A stretch of 64,000 nucleotides of DNA from Ruegeria sp. Alg231-54 (lineage in GTDB: Bacteria > Pseudomonadota > Alphaproteobacteria > Rhodobacterales > Rhodobacteraceae). The stretch lies in the NCBI RefSeq assembly GCF_900143525.1, contig NZ_FREZ01000004.1, forward strand, positions 62,001 through 126,000, read 5' to 3'. Below the pieces are notes generated by a model. The model made no database searches, was not told the DNA's origin, and saw only the letters and a program-made list of their open reading frames with translations. The position numbers and the translations under genes were made by a program. Shown in pieces: positions 49,918 through 58,466 of the stretch. Each line of letters begins with the position of its first letter. The stretch's first letter is position 1.

Positions 49918-50729
49918 GCCGGAGCCTGATCCTTGGGGCTTGTCTGTCCTCGCTGGTGCTGTTGGCGGCGGCGGTTTCATTTGTCTGGACACCCTATGAC
50001 TACACTGCGCTGAACATCCCCGACAAACTGCAGCCTCCCAACGCGCAGCATTGGTTTGGCACGGATCATTTCGGACGCGACATGTTCTCGATGATCATGG
50101 TCGGTGCCCGTACCTCGATTGCCGTGGCTTTGGTGGCGGTGGGGATTGGCATGGCGCTGGGCGTGCCCTTGGGCCTGACAGCGGCTGCGCGCAAAGGGTC
50201 GGCGCTGGACGAGCTGATCATGCGCGGCAACGATCTGGTTTTTGCCTTCCCGTCTCTGGTCATCGCCATCCTGATCACTGCTGTGTTTGGTGCTGGTGCG
50301 ATAAATGCGATCATCGCCATTGGCATTTTCAACATCCCGGTTTTTGCACGCATCACTCGCGGCGCAGCGCTATCTCTATGGGAGCGGGAGTTCATCCTGG
50401 CCGCGCGCGTTTCGGGCAAAGGTGCGGCACGGATATCGGCTGAGCATATCCTGCCTAACGTCGCCAACCTTCTGATTGTTCAGGGCACCATCCAGTTCTC
50501 GTTGGGAATTCTGGCCGAGGCAGGCCTTTCCTATGTCGGTCTGGGCGCGCAACCGCCCACGCCAAGTTGGGGCCGGATGCTGGCAGATGCGCAGACAATG
50601 GTCAGTTTTGCCCCGCATTTGGCTCTGATTCCGGGTCTGGCGATCATTGTCACGGTGCTTGGGTTGAACCTGCTGGGAGATGGGTTGCGCGATTGGCTGG
50701 ACCCCCGGATCAGGGTGGCGCGCACATGA
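49914..50729 (+). CDS. ABC transporter permease, DppC/OppC type
   Basis: 271 residues. Membrane helices with the DppC-type motifs HWFGTDHFGRDMFSMIMVGARTSIAVALVAVGIGMALGVPLG and EREFILAARVSGKGAARISAEHILPNVANLLIVQ, which is the EAA loop. It pairs with the DppB-type permease and the fused ATPase. ATGA overlap upstream and downstream (50726). Confidence 0.93.
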   Translation: MSRSLILGACLSSLVLLAAAVSFVWTPYDYTALNIPDKLQPPNAQHWFGTDHFGRDMFSMIMVGARTSIAVALVAVGIGMALGVPLGLTAAARKGSALDELIMRGNDLVFAFPSLVIAILITAVFGAGAINAIIAIGIFNIPVFARITRGAALSLWEREFILAARVSGKGAARISAEHILPNVANLLIVQGTIQFSLGILAEAGLSYVGLGAQPPTPSWGRMLADAQTMVSFAPHLALIPGLAIIVTVLGLNLLGDGLRDWLDPRIRVART

Positions 50730-52324
50730 GTTTACTTGAGATCGAAAACCTGTCGCTGTCCATTCACGGCACGGACATCCTGAAACAGGTCAATCTGTCC
50801 ATTACGCCCGGTCAGATCGTGGCCGTGACCGGGGAAAGCGGATCGGGCAAATCGATGACCGCGCTCGCGGTGATGCAGCTTTTGCCGGACGGGGCCAAGA
50901 CGACCGGGGTCATCCGGCTGAACGGCTCAGATCTGCTGGACCGCGACGAAAACGATATGTGTACTCTGCGCGGTGCCGCGATCGGTATGGTGTTCCAAGA
51001 ACCTATGACCGCACTGAACCCAGTTAGAACCATCGGCGATCAGGTGATGGAGACCATCCTGATACACAAGGCCATGCCGCCCAGACAGGCGCGAGACCGG
51101 GCGGAGGAAGTTCTGACCCGTGTTGGCCTGCCGCCGGATCGTTTCCCGCTGTCCCGCTTTCCGCACGAACTGTCCGGCGGGCAGCGTCAGCGTGTCGTGA
51201 TTGCGATGGCGATCGCGTTGCGTCCCAAGCTGTTGATCGCGGATGAGCCGACCACAGCGCTAGATGTGACAACGCAGGCGCAAATCCTCAAGCTTCTAAA
51301 AGGGCTGGTGTCGGAATACGACATGGGGCTGTTGATGATCACCCATGATCTTGCGGTGGTCGCGGATATGGCCGACCAAATTGTTGTTATGCGCCATGGC
51401 GAAGTCGTCGAATCCGGGGCCACTGACCACCTGCTACACCACATGCAACATCCATATACCCGTATGCTGTTCAAGGCTTCGGGGTATCAGGTATCCCTGC
51501 CCGAACTCGCGCAATCCCGCCCTTTGCTTGAAGTGACAAATGTCATTCGCGACTATCGTCTGCCTCGCAAGGGGCTGTTTGATACGCCGGGGCACCACAG
51601 GGCAGTGGACCAAGTCAGCTTTACGCTCAATAGCGGAGAACGTCTGGGCCTGGTCGGCGAGTCGGGGTGCGGAAAATCGACCCTAACAAAGGCGATTCTG
51701 GGCCTTGAAGAAGTTCAGGGTGGTGACATTCGTCTGGATGGCCAGCCTGTCTTTTCGGGTCACAAACCCAACCTCGCCGTGCGGCGCAAGATGCAAGTGG
51801 TCTTTCAGGACCCCTATGGTAGCTTCAATCCACGTCACCGCGTGGCCCGGCTGATCACTGAACCGTTCCATCTGCTCGATGCTCCTGTAATGGGGTCCGA
51901 GAGGCAGGACCGGATCGCTGAAATGTTGACAGCGGTGGGTCTCAGCCCGGATGACGCTGGTAAGTATATCCATGAATTCTCGGGCGGTCAGAGACAGCGC
52001 ATCGCCATCGCCCGTGCCTTGATCATCCGGCCCGAACTGATCTTGTTTGACGAGGCTGTTTCGGCCCTTGATGTGTCGGTCCGAGCCCAGATTCTCGACC
52101 TGTTGGCCGAACTATGTGAGGCCTATGATCTGACTTATCTATTCATCAGCCATGATCTGAGCGTCGTGCGCACCATCACTGACCGCGTTATGGTGATGCG
52201 TGCCGGAAAGATCGTCGAAGAAGGCGATACCGAAAGTGTCTTCTCTGACCCACAACACCAATACACAAAAGACCTGATTAATGCCGCGCCAGTGCTGCCA
52301 GACATTGGTCGGGATGTGGCGTGA
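50726..52324 (+). CDS. ABC transporter fused ATPase, DppD-DppF type
   Basis: 532 residues from ATG 50726; the longer frame is an overlap with the permease gene. Two complete ATPase halves: the first with GESGSGKSMT, LSGGQRQRVVIAMAIALRPKLLIADEPTTALD; the second with GESGCGKSTLTKAI and FSGGQRQRIAIARALIIRPELILFDEAVSALD. Each half also has its Q-loop and H-loop (LLMITHDLAVVADM; FISHDLSVVRTI). Fused DppDF proteins power peptide-type importers without needing two subunits. ATGA overlap with the second permease completes the importer operon. Confidence 0.93.
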   Translation: MSLLEIENLSLSIHGTDILKQVNLSITPGQIVAVTGESGSGKSMTALAVMQLLPDGAKTTGVIRLNGSDLLDRDENDMCTLRGAAIGMVFQEPMTALNPVRTIGDQVMETILIHKAMPPRQARDRAEEVLTRVGLPPDRFPLSRFPHELSGGQRQRVVIAMAIALRPKLLIADEPTTALDVTTQAQILKLLKGLVSEYDMGLLMITHDLAVVADMADQIVVMRHGEVVESGATDHLLHHMQHPYTRMLFKASGYQVSLPELAQSRPLLEVTNVIRDYRLPRKGLFDTPGHHRAVDQVSFTLNSGERLGLVGESGCGKSTLTKAILGLEEVQGGDIRLDGQPVFSGHKPNLAVRRKMQVVFQDPYGSFNPRHRVARLITEPFHLLDAPVMGSERQDRIAEMLTAVGLSPDDAGKYIHEFSGGQRQRIAIARALIIRPELILFDEAVSALDVSVRAQILDLLAELCEAYDLTYLFISHDLSVVRTITDRVMVMRAGKIVEEGDTESVFSDPQHQYTKDLINAAPVLPDIGRDVA

Positions 52325-52357
52325 ACCGCATATTAGAGCCGAATATAGGAGTATCTT

Positions 52358-53809
52358 ATGCCCAGTCCCCTTTGGTTTGATCCAAGCCTGTGTCTGATCG
52401 GCGGCAATTGGGTGCCGCCAGCCTCAGAACAAACATTGCCTTTGATCAATCCTTCTGACGGTTCAGATATCTGCCAGATCGCAAGGGGTGGCGCGCATGA
52501 TGTTGATGCTGCGGTCAAGGCGGCTCAGGCTGCGATTGACGGGGGTTGGGGACGAAAGACTGCGCTGGAGCGGGGCCGTATCCTCACGCGTATTGGGAGG
52601 ATGGTTTTGGAGCGTGTCGAAGATCTGGCCGCGCTGGAGGCCATGGATGTCGGCAAGCCCCTGACGCAGGCACGGGCAGATGCGGTTGCGTTGGCACGGT
52701 ATTGTGAATTCTATGGTGGGGCCGCAGACAAGGTCATGGGCGAGACCATCCCGTATCTGGATGGTTACACCGTCTATACTTTGCGGGAACCGCACGGCGT
52801 GACGGGGCATATCGTGCCGTGGAACTATCCGATGCAGATCATCGGACGGTCGGTTGGGGCTGCGCTGGCGATGGGCAATGCCTGCGTTCTGAAACCTGCG
52901 GAAGAAGCTTGCCTGACCGCGCTGGCCTTTGCGCATCTGGCGCAAGAGGCCGGTTTACCAGCCGGTGCCCTGAACGTCGTACCCGGGTTGGGGGCCGAGG
53001 CGGGGGCGGCTTTGTCGGGCCATACGGGCGTGCACCATGTCTCGTTCACTGGGTCAGTCGCTACTGGGGCGCTGGTGCAGCAGGCAGCGGGGCAAAATGT
53101 GGTGCCCGTGACGCTGGAGCTTGGGGGGAAGTCACCTCAACTGGTGTTTGACGACGCCGATCTGGATGCCGCTCTGCCATTTCTGGTCAATGCGGGGGTT
53201 CAGAATGCGGGGCAAACCTGCTCTGCCTCGTCACGCATTTTGGTGCAGCGCGGGGTTTATGATCAGGTCAAGCAACGCATGGCAGAGGCTTATGCAGACT
53301 TGACCGTGGGCCCCGCGCAGGATGATCTACGAGTTGGTCCCTTGATATCGGCCCGTCAAAAGGACATCGTTTCGGGCTTTCTGGCCAGGGGCGCAGATCT
53401 GATCGTCGCAGGGCAAGGTCGGATCGTAGACGGTGCACCGTCCGAGGGGGCCTACGTTGTGCCGACCCTTTTTGCGGACGTTCCGCCGGATCATTGTCTG
53501 GCCAAGGATGAGATATTCGGTCCCGTGCAGGTGCTGATCCCATTCAATTCAGAAGAAGACGCGGTGAAGATCGCCAACGGCACCGATTACGGGCTGGTCG
53601 CAAGCATCTGGACCCGCGACGGCGCGCGGCAAATGCGGCTGGCAAAGCAACTGCGCTCGGGCCAGGTGTTCATCAACAACTACGGCGCAGGTGGTGGCGT
53701 AGAGCTGCCCTTTGGGGGTGTCGGAAAATCTGGACACGGCCGCGAGAAAGGGTTCGAGGCCTTATATGGCTTTTCACAGTTGAAAACGATCGCGGCTTAC
53801 CATGGTTAG
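52358..53809 (+). CDS. aldehyde dehydrogenase family protein
   Basis: 483 residues; AGGAG precedes ATG 52358. NAD-dependent aldehyde oxidation with the conserved WNYPMQIIGRSVGAALAMGN, the SFTGSVATGALV Rossmann turn, the catalytic Glu in LELGGKSPQLVFDDADL and the catalytic Cys in AGQTCSASSR. The closest groups are betaine- or gamma-aminobutyraldehyde-type dehydrogenases. It begins 33 bases after the importer operon and could be the last gene of it, suggesting that the transported compound, or a product of it, is oxidised as an aldehyde. Convergent with pncB. Confidence 0.88.
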   Translation: MPSPLWFDPSLCLIGGNWVPPASEQTLPLINPSDGSDICQIARGGAHDVDAAVKAAQAAIDGGWGRKTALERGRILTRIGRMVLERVEDLAALEAMDVGKPLTQARADAVALARYCEFYGGAADKVMGETIPYLDGYTVYTLREPHGVTGHIVPWNYPMQIIGRSVGAALAMGNACVLKPAEEACLTALAFAHLAQEAGLPAGALNVVPGLGAEAGAALSGHTGVHHVSFTGSVATGALVQQAAGQNVVPVTLELGGKSPQLVFDDADLDAALPFLVNAGVQNAGQTCSASSRILVQRGVYDQVKQRMAEAYADLTVGPAQDDLRVGPLISARQKDIVSGFLARGADLIVAGQGRIVDGAPSEGAYVVPTLFADVPPDHCLAKDEIFGPVQVLIPFNSEEDAVKIANGTDYGLVASIWTRDGARQMRLAKQLRSGQVFINNYGAGGGVELPFGGVGKSGHGREKGFEALYGFSQLKTIAAYHG

Positions 53810-53812
53810 AGC

Positions 53813-55105
53813 CTAAACAATCACCTCGATCGCCTCTTGCGCGCCTACGCCGAACACTCGTTTGTAGCGTTCGATCTGATCCTTCGGTCCCATCGCCTTT
53901 TCCGGGTTGTCCGACAGTTTCACGGTCGGCTGGCCATTGGCGGACACAGCCTTGCAGACCAGCGAGAACGGCGCCAACGCGTCGTTTGGCACGAGGCCGC
54001 GGAAGTCGTTGGTCAGCAATGTGCCCCAACCAAACGAGATTTTGGTCCTGTCGGAAAACTGAGTGTGCAGTTCCCGAATTTTGTCGACATCCAGACCATC
54101 CGAGAAAATCACACGCTTTTCCAGGGGGTCTTCCCCACGGGATTGCCACCACTTGATCGCGGTTTCTGCGCCTGTTGCGGGATCACCGCTGTCGATGCGA
54201 ATGCCGGTCCATCCGGCCAGCCAATCGGGTGCGCGATCCAAAAAGCCTTGCGTGCCATAGGTGTCCGGCAGAATGATGCGCAGATTGCCGTCATGCTCGT
54301 CGTGCCAGTCGCTCAGCACGTCATAAGGCGCTTGCGCCAGTTCGGCATCGTCTTTGGCAAGGGCGCTGTAGACCATCGGCAGTTCGTGCGCGTTGGTGCC
54401 GATGGCCTCAACTTCGCGCCGCATGGCGATTAGGCAGTTCGACGTACCGGTAAAGGACGATCCCAGACCCTCGATCATGGCCTGCACGCACCAGTCTTGC
54501 CAAAGAAAGCTGTGTCGACGCCGGGTTCCAAAATCCGCGATCCCAAGCCCGTCAATATCCCGCAGTTGTTCGATCTTCTTCCAAACGCGGGTCATGGCCT
54601 GGGCATATAGCACCTGCAGCTCAAACCGCCGCATGTTGTTCAGCACCGCGCGCGAGCGCAGCTCCATCAGAACCGCAAGCGCCGGGATTTCCCACAGCAT
54701 AACCTCGTGCCACTTACCTTCAAATGTCAGCTCGTACTGATCGCCCTTCCGTTCCAGGTGATAGGGCGGCAGGCGCATGTTTTCGAACCATTCCATAAAA
54801 TCCGAACGGAACATCTGGCGCTTGCCATAGAACGTATTGCCCCGCAGCCACGTGCTTTCGCCCCGGCTCAGGCCAAGCGATCGAATATGATCCAATTGCT
54901 CGCGCAGCTCGCCCTCATCGATAAGTTTGGCCAATGGAATGTGATTCGACCGGTTGATCAGGGAAAAAGCCACATCCGTTTGGGGCTTATTTCGAAACAC
55001 TGACTGGCACATCAGCAGTTTGTAGAAATCCGTGTCGATCAAAGACCGTACAATCGGGTCAATCTTCCATTTATGATTGTACACGCGTGTCGCAATATCG
55101 ACCAT
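53813..55105 (-). CDS. pncB: nicotinate phosphoribosyltransferase
   Basis: 430 residues, normal. It makes nicotinate mononucleotide from nicotinate and PRPP for NAD salvage. Motifs: SLIDTDFYKLLMCQ near the N-terminus, FGTRRRHSFLWQDWCVQAM with the phosphorylated His region, GTSNCLIAMRREVEAIGTNAHELPMVYSAL, and RIDSGDPATGAETAIKWW. AGGAG precedes ATG 55105. It works with pncA, which lies 0.7 kb away on the same strand, with an unknown gene on the opposite strand between them. A palindrome at 55217-55238 is within its upstream region. Confidence 0.93.
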   Translation of the reverse strand: MVDIATRVYNHKWKIDPIVRSLIDTDFYKLLMCQSVFRNKPQTDVAFSLINRSNHIPLAKLIDEGELREQLDHIRSLGLSRGESTWLRGNTFYGKRQMFRSDFMEWFENMRLPPYHLERKGDQYELTFEGKWHEVMLWEIPALAVLMELRSRAVLNNMRRFELQVLYAQAMTRVWKKIEQLRDIDGLGIADFGTRRRHSFLWQDWCVQAMIEGLGSSFTGTSNCLIAMRREVEAIGTNAHELPMVYSALAKDDAELAQAPYDVLSDWHDEHDGNLRIILPDTYGTQGFLDRAPDWLAGWTGIRIDSGDPATGAETAIKWWQSRGEDPLEKRVIFSDGLDVDKIRELHTQFSDRTKISFGWGTLLTNDFRGLVPNDALAPFSLVCKAVSANGQPTVKLSDNPEKAMGPKDQIERYKRVFGVGAQEAIEVIV

Positions 55106-55216
55106 GGGGAACTCCTGCGATTTCCGTTGTTAGATCAATCGGTGCGTGGAATGGCAAGAGTCGCTAGAATGATGACAATGACAAGGTCAGGTCACATTGC
55201 GAGCATATTGTGTGAT

Positions 55217-55238
55217 CTTTTCACAGTTTAGTGAAAAG
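55217..55238. promoter_or_regulatory. 22-base palindrome in the pncB / unknown-gene divergent region
   Basis: CTTTTCAC (55217-55224), six bases, GTGAAAAG (55231-55238): a perfect eight-base inverted repeat, 112 bases from the pncB start and 33 from the start at 55271. It has the form of a dimeric repressor operator, which would suit control of NAD salvage, but the regulator is not identifiable here. Confidence 0.5.
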
Positions 55239-55270
55239 AGAGGGATGGTTGAACGAGGTTAATTTGGTGA

Positions 55271-55795
55271 ATGGTTCTCGAGTACGATTTTGACATCGTT
55301 GTTAATGAGGAATTGGAAGATAACGCCGGTTCAGAGCGATTGGACAATTCCGTCGCGCGTGCCCGATTCCGTCACGTGAAAACGGCTGACGCGCTTCGGG
55401 CGACGTCACCGAAGATTCGACAAATTTTCCAGGAAGCCGGCTTTGATCTGGATTCAACCGACAGCAAGTTGTCGCAAGGGTACTATTCGTCACGGGACGT
55501 AGACCAACGCAAACGCATTCTGCACGCGCTTTTTGCCAATATTCGCGAAATGGGAATTGAGGGCGAATACTGCGGTGAATTCGATTTCCATCGCTTTTTG
55601 GACAACGTCAAAACGGCCAAACCACGCAACGACCAACGCCCAAAAGTCGAGAATTGGACGCCAAATCCACGCTACAAATCACCCGCAACGCCTGAGCGCC
55701 GAACATTGCCGGGACGAATTGGCGTCGCATTGGGACTAGCGGTGATCTTGTTTGCAGTGCTTAGGTATCTTGCCGAAAAAGGCGCTACACCTTAG
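55271..55795 (+). CDS. uncharacterised tail-anchored membrane protein
   Basis: 174 residues that I do not recognise. The N-terminal part is acidic and polar (EYDFDIVVNEELEDNAGSERL) followed by a compact domain (about residues 35-115) with several charged residues and an aromatic-rich stretch GEYCGEFDFHRFLDNV, a proline-rich basic linker (RPKVENWTPNPRYKSPATPERR) and one C-terminal helix (GVALGLAVILFAVLRYL), giving a tail-anchored layout. The start has weak ribosome signals; ATG 55271 is the best choice. It sits between pncB and pncA, and its stop overlaps that of pncA on the other strand by four bases. Confidence 0.6.
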   Translation: MVLEYDFDIVVNEELEDNAGSERLDNSVARARFRHVKTADALRATSPKIRQIFQEAGFDLDSTDSKLSQGYYSSRDVDQRKRILHALFANIREMGIEGEYCGEFDFHRFLDNVKTAKPRNDQRPKVENWTPNPRYKSPATPERRTLPGRIGVALGLAVILFAVLRYLAEKGATP

Positions 55796-56385
55796 ATCAG
55801 CGCAACACCGGCGTCACGCATCGCAGCCTTGGCGGCAGCCAGTGACCCATCCATGTCTATCGCGCGACACGCGTCCAAGCGCACGGTGACATCAAAACCC
55901 AACCGGGCGGCGTCAACGGCCGAAAAATGAACACAGAAATCTGTGGCAAGCCCAACCATGGTCAGTTTGGTGATCCCGCGTGATTTCAAGTATCCTTCTA
56001 AACCGGTCGGCGTCTTTTGGTCGTTCTCAAAAAATGCGGAATAACTGTCGATACCGCGTCGAAAGCCCTTGCGAATGACAAGATCGGCATGGGTCTTCAG
56101 GTCCGGGTGGAATTCCGCACCTTCGGTGCCCTGCACACAGTGATCCGGCCACAAGATCTGCGGCCCATAATGCATTTCGGTCATGTCCAAGGGGGCTTTA
56201 CCGTCGTGCTCGCTGGCAAAGGACGAATGTCCCGCCGGATGCCAATCCTGCGTCAGGATCACGGCGTCGAACTCTGCCATCATTGTGTTGATGGGGTCCA
56301 CGATCTCGTGACCTCCGGGCACCGCCAGCGCACCACCGGGGCAGAAATCGTTCTGAACGTCGATTACAATTAGGGCATGGGCCAT
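55792..56385 (-). CDS. pncA: nicotinamidase
   Basis: 197 residues. It hydrolyses nicotinamide to nicotinate. The catalytic Asp is in VIDVQNDFCPGGALAVPGG (residue 9 region), the Lys follows in LVIRKGFRRGID, and the nucleophilic Cys is in GLATDFCVHFSAVDAA. Metal ligands are in QDWHPAGHSSFA (Asp, His, His). AGGAG precedes ATG 56385. With pncB it completes the Preiss-Handler salvage entry. Confidence 0.94.
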   Translation of the reverse strand: MAHALIVIDVQNDFCPGGALAVPGGHEIVDPINTMMAEFDAVILTQDWHPAGHSSFASEHDGKAPLDMTEMHYGPQILWPDHCVQGTEGAEFHPDLKTHADLVIRKGFRRGIDSYSAFFENDQKTPTGLEGYLKSRGITKLTMVGLATDFCVHFSAVDAARLGFDVTVRLDACRAIDMDGSLAAAKAAMRDAGVALI

Positions 56386-56482
56386 CGGGAATCTCCTCGC
56401 ATTGTCCTATCGGTAGGGGGCAGGGCGGGGGGCGTCAATCCGGTCTCTTGCGACTCTTGTCCAGCAGGTTTAGACCGCGCGC

Positions 56483-57388
56483 ATGTATACGATCGCTGCT
56501 CTCTATCACTTCACTCGTTTTTCGGATCATGCAGCCCTGCGCGACCCGCTGCTGGACCTATGCCGCGCGCAGTCAGTCAAGGGCACCTTGTTGCTGGCCG
56601 CCGAGGGGATCAACGGAACCATCGCCGGCCCGCGTAGTGGGATCGATGCGGTGTTGGCCCACATCAAGGCTCTGCCCGGTTGTGCGGATCTTGAGTGGAA
56701 AGAGGCCACATCCGATCACCCGCCCTTTGGCAAAATGAAGGTGCGTCTGAAAAAAGAGATCGTGACCATGGGCCAGCCGGACGTCGATCCGCGTGCCCGT
56801 GTCGGCAATTATGTCGAGCCCGCGGACTGGAACGATCTGATCCGGTCTGACGATGTGGTCGTGATCGACACACGCAATGACTACGAGGTGGCGATTGGTA
56901 CGTTTGAGGGCGCAGTAGACCCTGAAACAGCCAGTTTCCGTGATTTTCCGGCCTGGTGGGAAGAAAACAAAGACCGCTTTCACAACAAGCGGGTCGCCAT
57001 GTTCTGCACCGGCGGTATCCGTTGCGAGAAATCCACCAACTACTTGTTGGGGCAGGGGGTCGAGGATGTGTATCATCTGAAAGGCGGCATCCTGCGGTAT
57101 CTCGAAGAGATGCCCGCTGAGGACAGCAGCTGGCAGGGTGAGTGCTTTGTCTTCGACAATCGCGTCTCGGTTGGGCATGGGCTGGTCGAAGGGCCGCACA
57201 ACCTGTGCCACGGCTGCCGCCGCCCGATTCTGCCAGAGGATATGAAGCGCGCGGAATACGAGCACGGCGTGTCCTGCCATCGGTGCATCAACGAGACATC
57301 AGACGCGGACAAAATGCGGTTCCGCGAACGCCAGAAACAGATCCTGCTGTCACGTCAGCGCGGGCAGGAACACCTAGGCATTGAATGA
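56483..57388 (+). CDS. trhO: tRNA uridine(34) hydroxylase TrhO (rhodanese-domain protein)
   Basis: 301 residues. TrhO makes 5-hydroxyuridine at tRNA position 34, using oxygen, and contains a rhodanese domain. Signatures: N-terminal LYHFTRFSDHAALRDPL and GTLLLAAEGINGTIAG, the rhodanese active site MFCTGGIRCEKSTNYLL with nucleophilic Cys, VIDTRNDYEVAIGTF, and a C-terminal CHGCRRPI...CHRCIN cysteine set that may bind metal. It starts without a strong ribosome site. Divergent from pncA across 97 bases. Confidence 0.93.
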   Translation: MYTIAALYHFTRFSDHAALRDPLLDLCRAQSVKGTLLLAAEGINGTIAGPRSGIDAVLAHIKALPGCADLEWKEATSDHPPFGKMKVRLKKEIVTMGQPDVDPRARVGNYVEPADWNDLIRSDDVVVIDTRNDYEVAIGTFEGAVDPETASFRDFPAWWEENKDRFHNKRVAMFCTGGIRCEKSTNYLLGQGVEDVYHLKGGILRYLEEMPAEDSSWQGECFVFDNRVSVGHGLVEGPHNLCHGCRRPILPEDMKRAEYEHGVSCHRCINETSDADKMRFRERQKQILLSRQRGQEHLGIE

Positions 57389-57464
57389 TGGGTGAATGAT
57401 TAAGGTTGCGGGTACAGGCCGGAACCCTGATGATCGCGGAAAAACCTAGGCCATCGGAGGTTTT

Positions 57465-57965
57465 ATGCACCGCGAACCTACAACCCTGGAAGAGTGGAAA
57501 TCGACGCTTATCGCAGCGGTCGGACTGGTTATTGCCAGTTTTTTTGCGTGGTATGGTCTGTCGCGCCTGAGTGAGGCGGCCGCAGGGGAAACCATTGGTA
57601 CTATTGTGTCGGTCTGCCTGGTGTTTTGGGTCGCATCGCAATCCTGGTACTACATGACACAGGTGAAACTGCCGCATCGACGCTTGTTTCTGATGGGTGT
57701 GTCCTTCATTCAGGTCGTTCCGTTCTTGTTCGCGGCGGCGTATGGCGCTTTCGGCTACGCCGACAATTGCGTGGTCGGTGCAGATGCCCCAGCCGATTTC
57801 CTGTATTTTTCATACGTCACCTTCACCACTGTGGGATATGGCGACATGATCCCAACAGGTTTATGTCGCGGGCTGGCCGTCGCTGAGGCTGTTACCGGCT
57901 ACATCCTCTTGGGTATGTTTGTTGCTGCTACGGTTGCGCTCTATACCCGCCACCATAAACAATAG
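57465..57965 (+). CDS. two-pore-helix-type potassium channel protein
   Basis: 166 residues with GGAGG four bases before ATG 57465. Three N-terminal hydrophobic segments, then a pore helix and selectivity filter FTTVGYGDM (about residues 128-136), and one C-terminal helix (AEAVTGYILLGMFVAATVAL). TVGYGD is the canonical K+ filter. There is no cytosolic RCK or other gating domain, so gating signal is unknown. Convergent with the two-repeat SOS gene, seven bases apart. Likely an inner-membrane tetramer. Confidence 0.85.
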   Translation: MHREPTTLEEWKSTLIAAVGLVIASFFAWYGLSRLSEAAAGETIGTIVSVCLVFWVASQSWYYMTQVKLPHRRLFLMGVSFIQVVPFLFAAAYGAFGYADNCVVGADAPADFLYFSYVTFTTVGYGDMIPTGLCRGLAVAEAVTGYILLGMFVAATVALYTRHHKQ

Positions 57966-57972
57966 ACGGCCA

Positions 57973-58302
57973 TTATTTGTTCTGATCAATCCAGCGGGAC
58001 ATCATCTGTTTGTCGCGGAAACACTCGGATGGGATAGGCCTGCGCTTGCTACGGGAAATGCGTTCGGCAAAGGCAACCTGCTTGCCGGATGGATAGTCCG
58101 CAAAGGGCGATGGATCGGCTGGCTTGTGCGCCGAAATCCAGGCAGACATCGACTTGCGATCCCGTTGTGCCTCGACTGGGATTTCCAAGGCCGACTGCTG
58201 GGCAATTGCACGAGCGTATCGCATTTGCCGGTCTGTGACGGGCAACAGGTGATAGTCGTTTGATGGGCCATCCATGGCCGGGTTGCGGGCGTGGTAAGAC
58301 AT
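57973..58302 (-). CDS. SOS-controlled small protein with two 36-residue repeats
   Basis: 109 residues that I do not recognise as a named family. After a 24-residue leader there are two ungapped copies of a 36-residue motif: residues 25-60 and 74-109, 13 of 36 positions identical, with a shared Q...A..I.......IP.E..RD...MS.WI...K pattern. The motif recalls the C-terminal repeats of some plasmid-type topoisomerase III proteins, but I cannot confirm this. The protein is basic, cytoplasmic and free of membrane helices; DNA or RNA binding is a guess. AGAGGA lies eight bases before ATG 58302 and a perfect LexA box overlaps its promoter at 58326-58340. Confidence 0.75.
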   Translation of the reverse strand: MSYHARNPAMDGPSNDYHLLPVTDRQMRYARAIAQQSALEIPVEAQRDRKSMSAWISAHKPADPSPFADYPSGKQVAFAERISRSKRRPIPSECFRDKQMMSRWIDQNK

Positions 58303-58325
58303 CGGATTGTTCCTCTGACTATGTA

Positions 58326-58340
58326 GAACATAAATGGAAC
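58326..58340 (-). promoter_or_regulatory. LexA (SOS) box of the two-repeat protein gene
   Basis: On the plus strand GAAC-ATAAATG-GAAC, a perfect GAAC-N7-GAAC match, 24 bases upstream of the start at 58302. It covers the -10 region (58335-58330, ATTTAT) of a promoter whose -35 is TTGAAT (58358-58353, 17-base spacer), an ideal place for repression. Confidence 0.85.
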
Positions 58341-58401
58341 ATTAAGCTTTTTATTCAAGAGGGAGCCGATTCACATCAGCGGGAGTCCGCCGTGAATTGC
58401 T

Positions 58402-58425
58402 TTTATTGACTGGTCAATCAATAAA
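58402..58425. promoter_or_regulatory. betB: probable BetI-type operator overlapping the betB promoter
   Basis: TTTATTGA (58402-58409), eight bases, TCAATAAA (58418-58425), with an inner TTGAC-TG-GTCAA. TTGACT (58406-58411) can serve as -35 with an AT-rich -10 near 58428-58433. TetR-family BetI binds operators of this TTGA...TCAA kind upstream of bet genes and responds to choline. betI itself is not in the window. Confidence 0.55.
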
Positions 58426-58466
58426 ATATAAACGCGAAAGAAAGGACTTCTGAGAAGGAAATCGGC

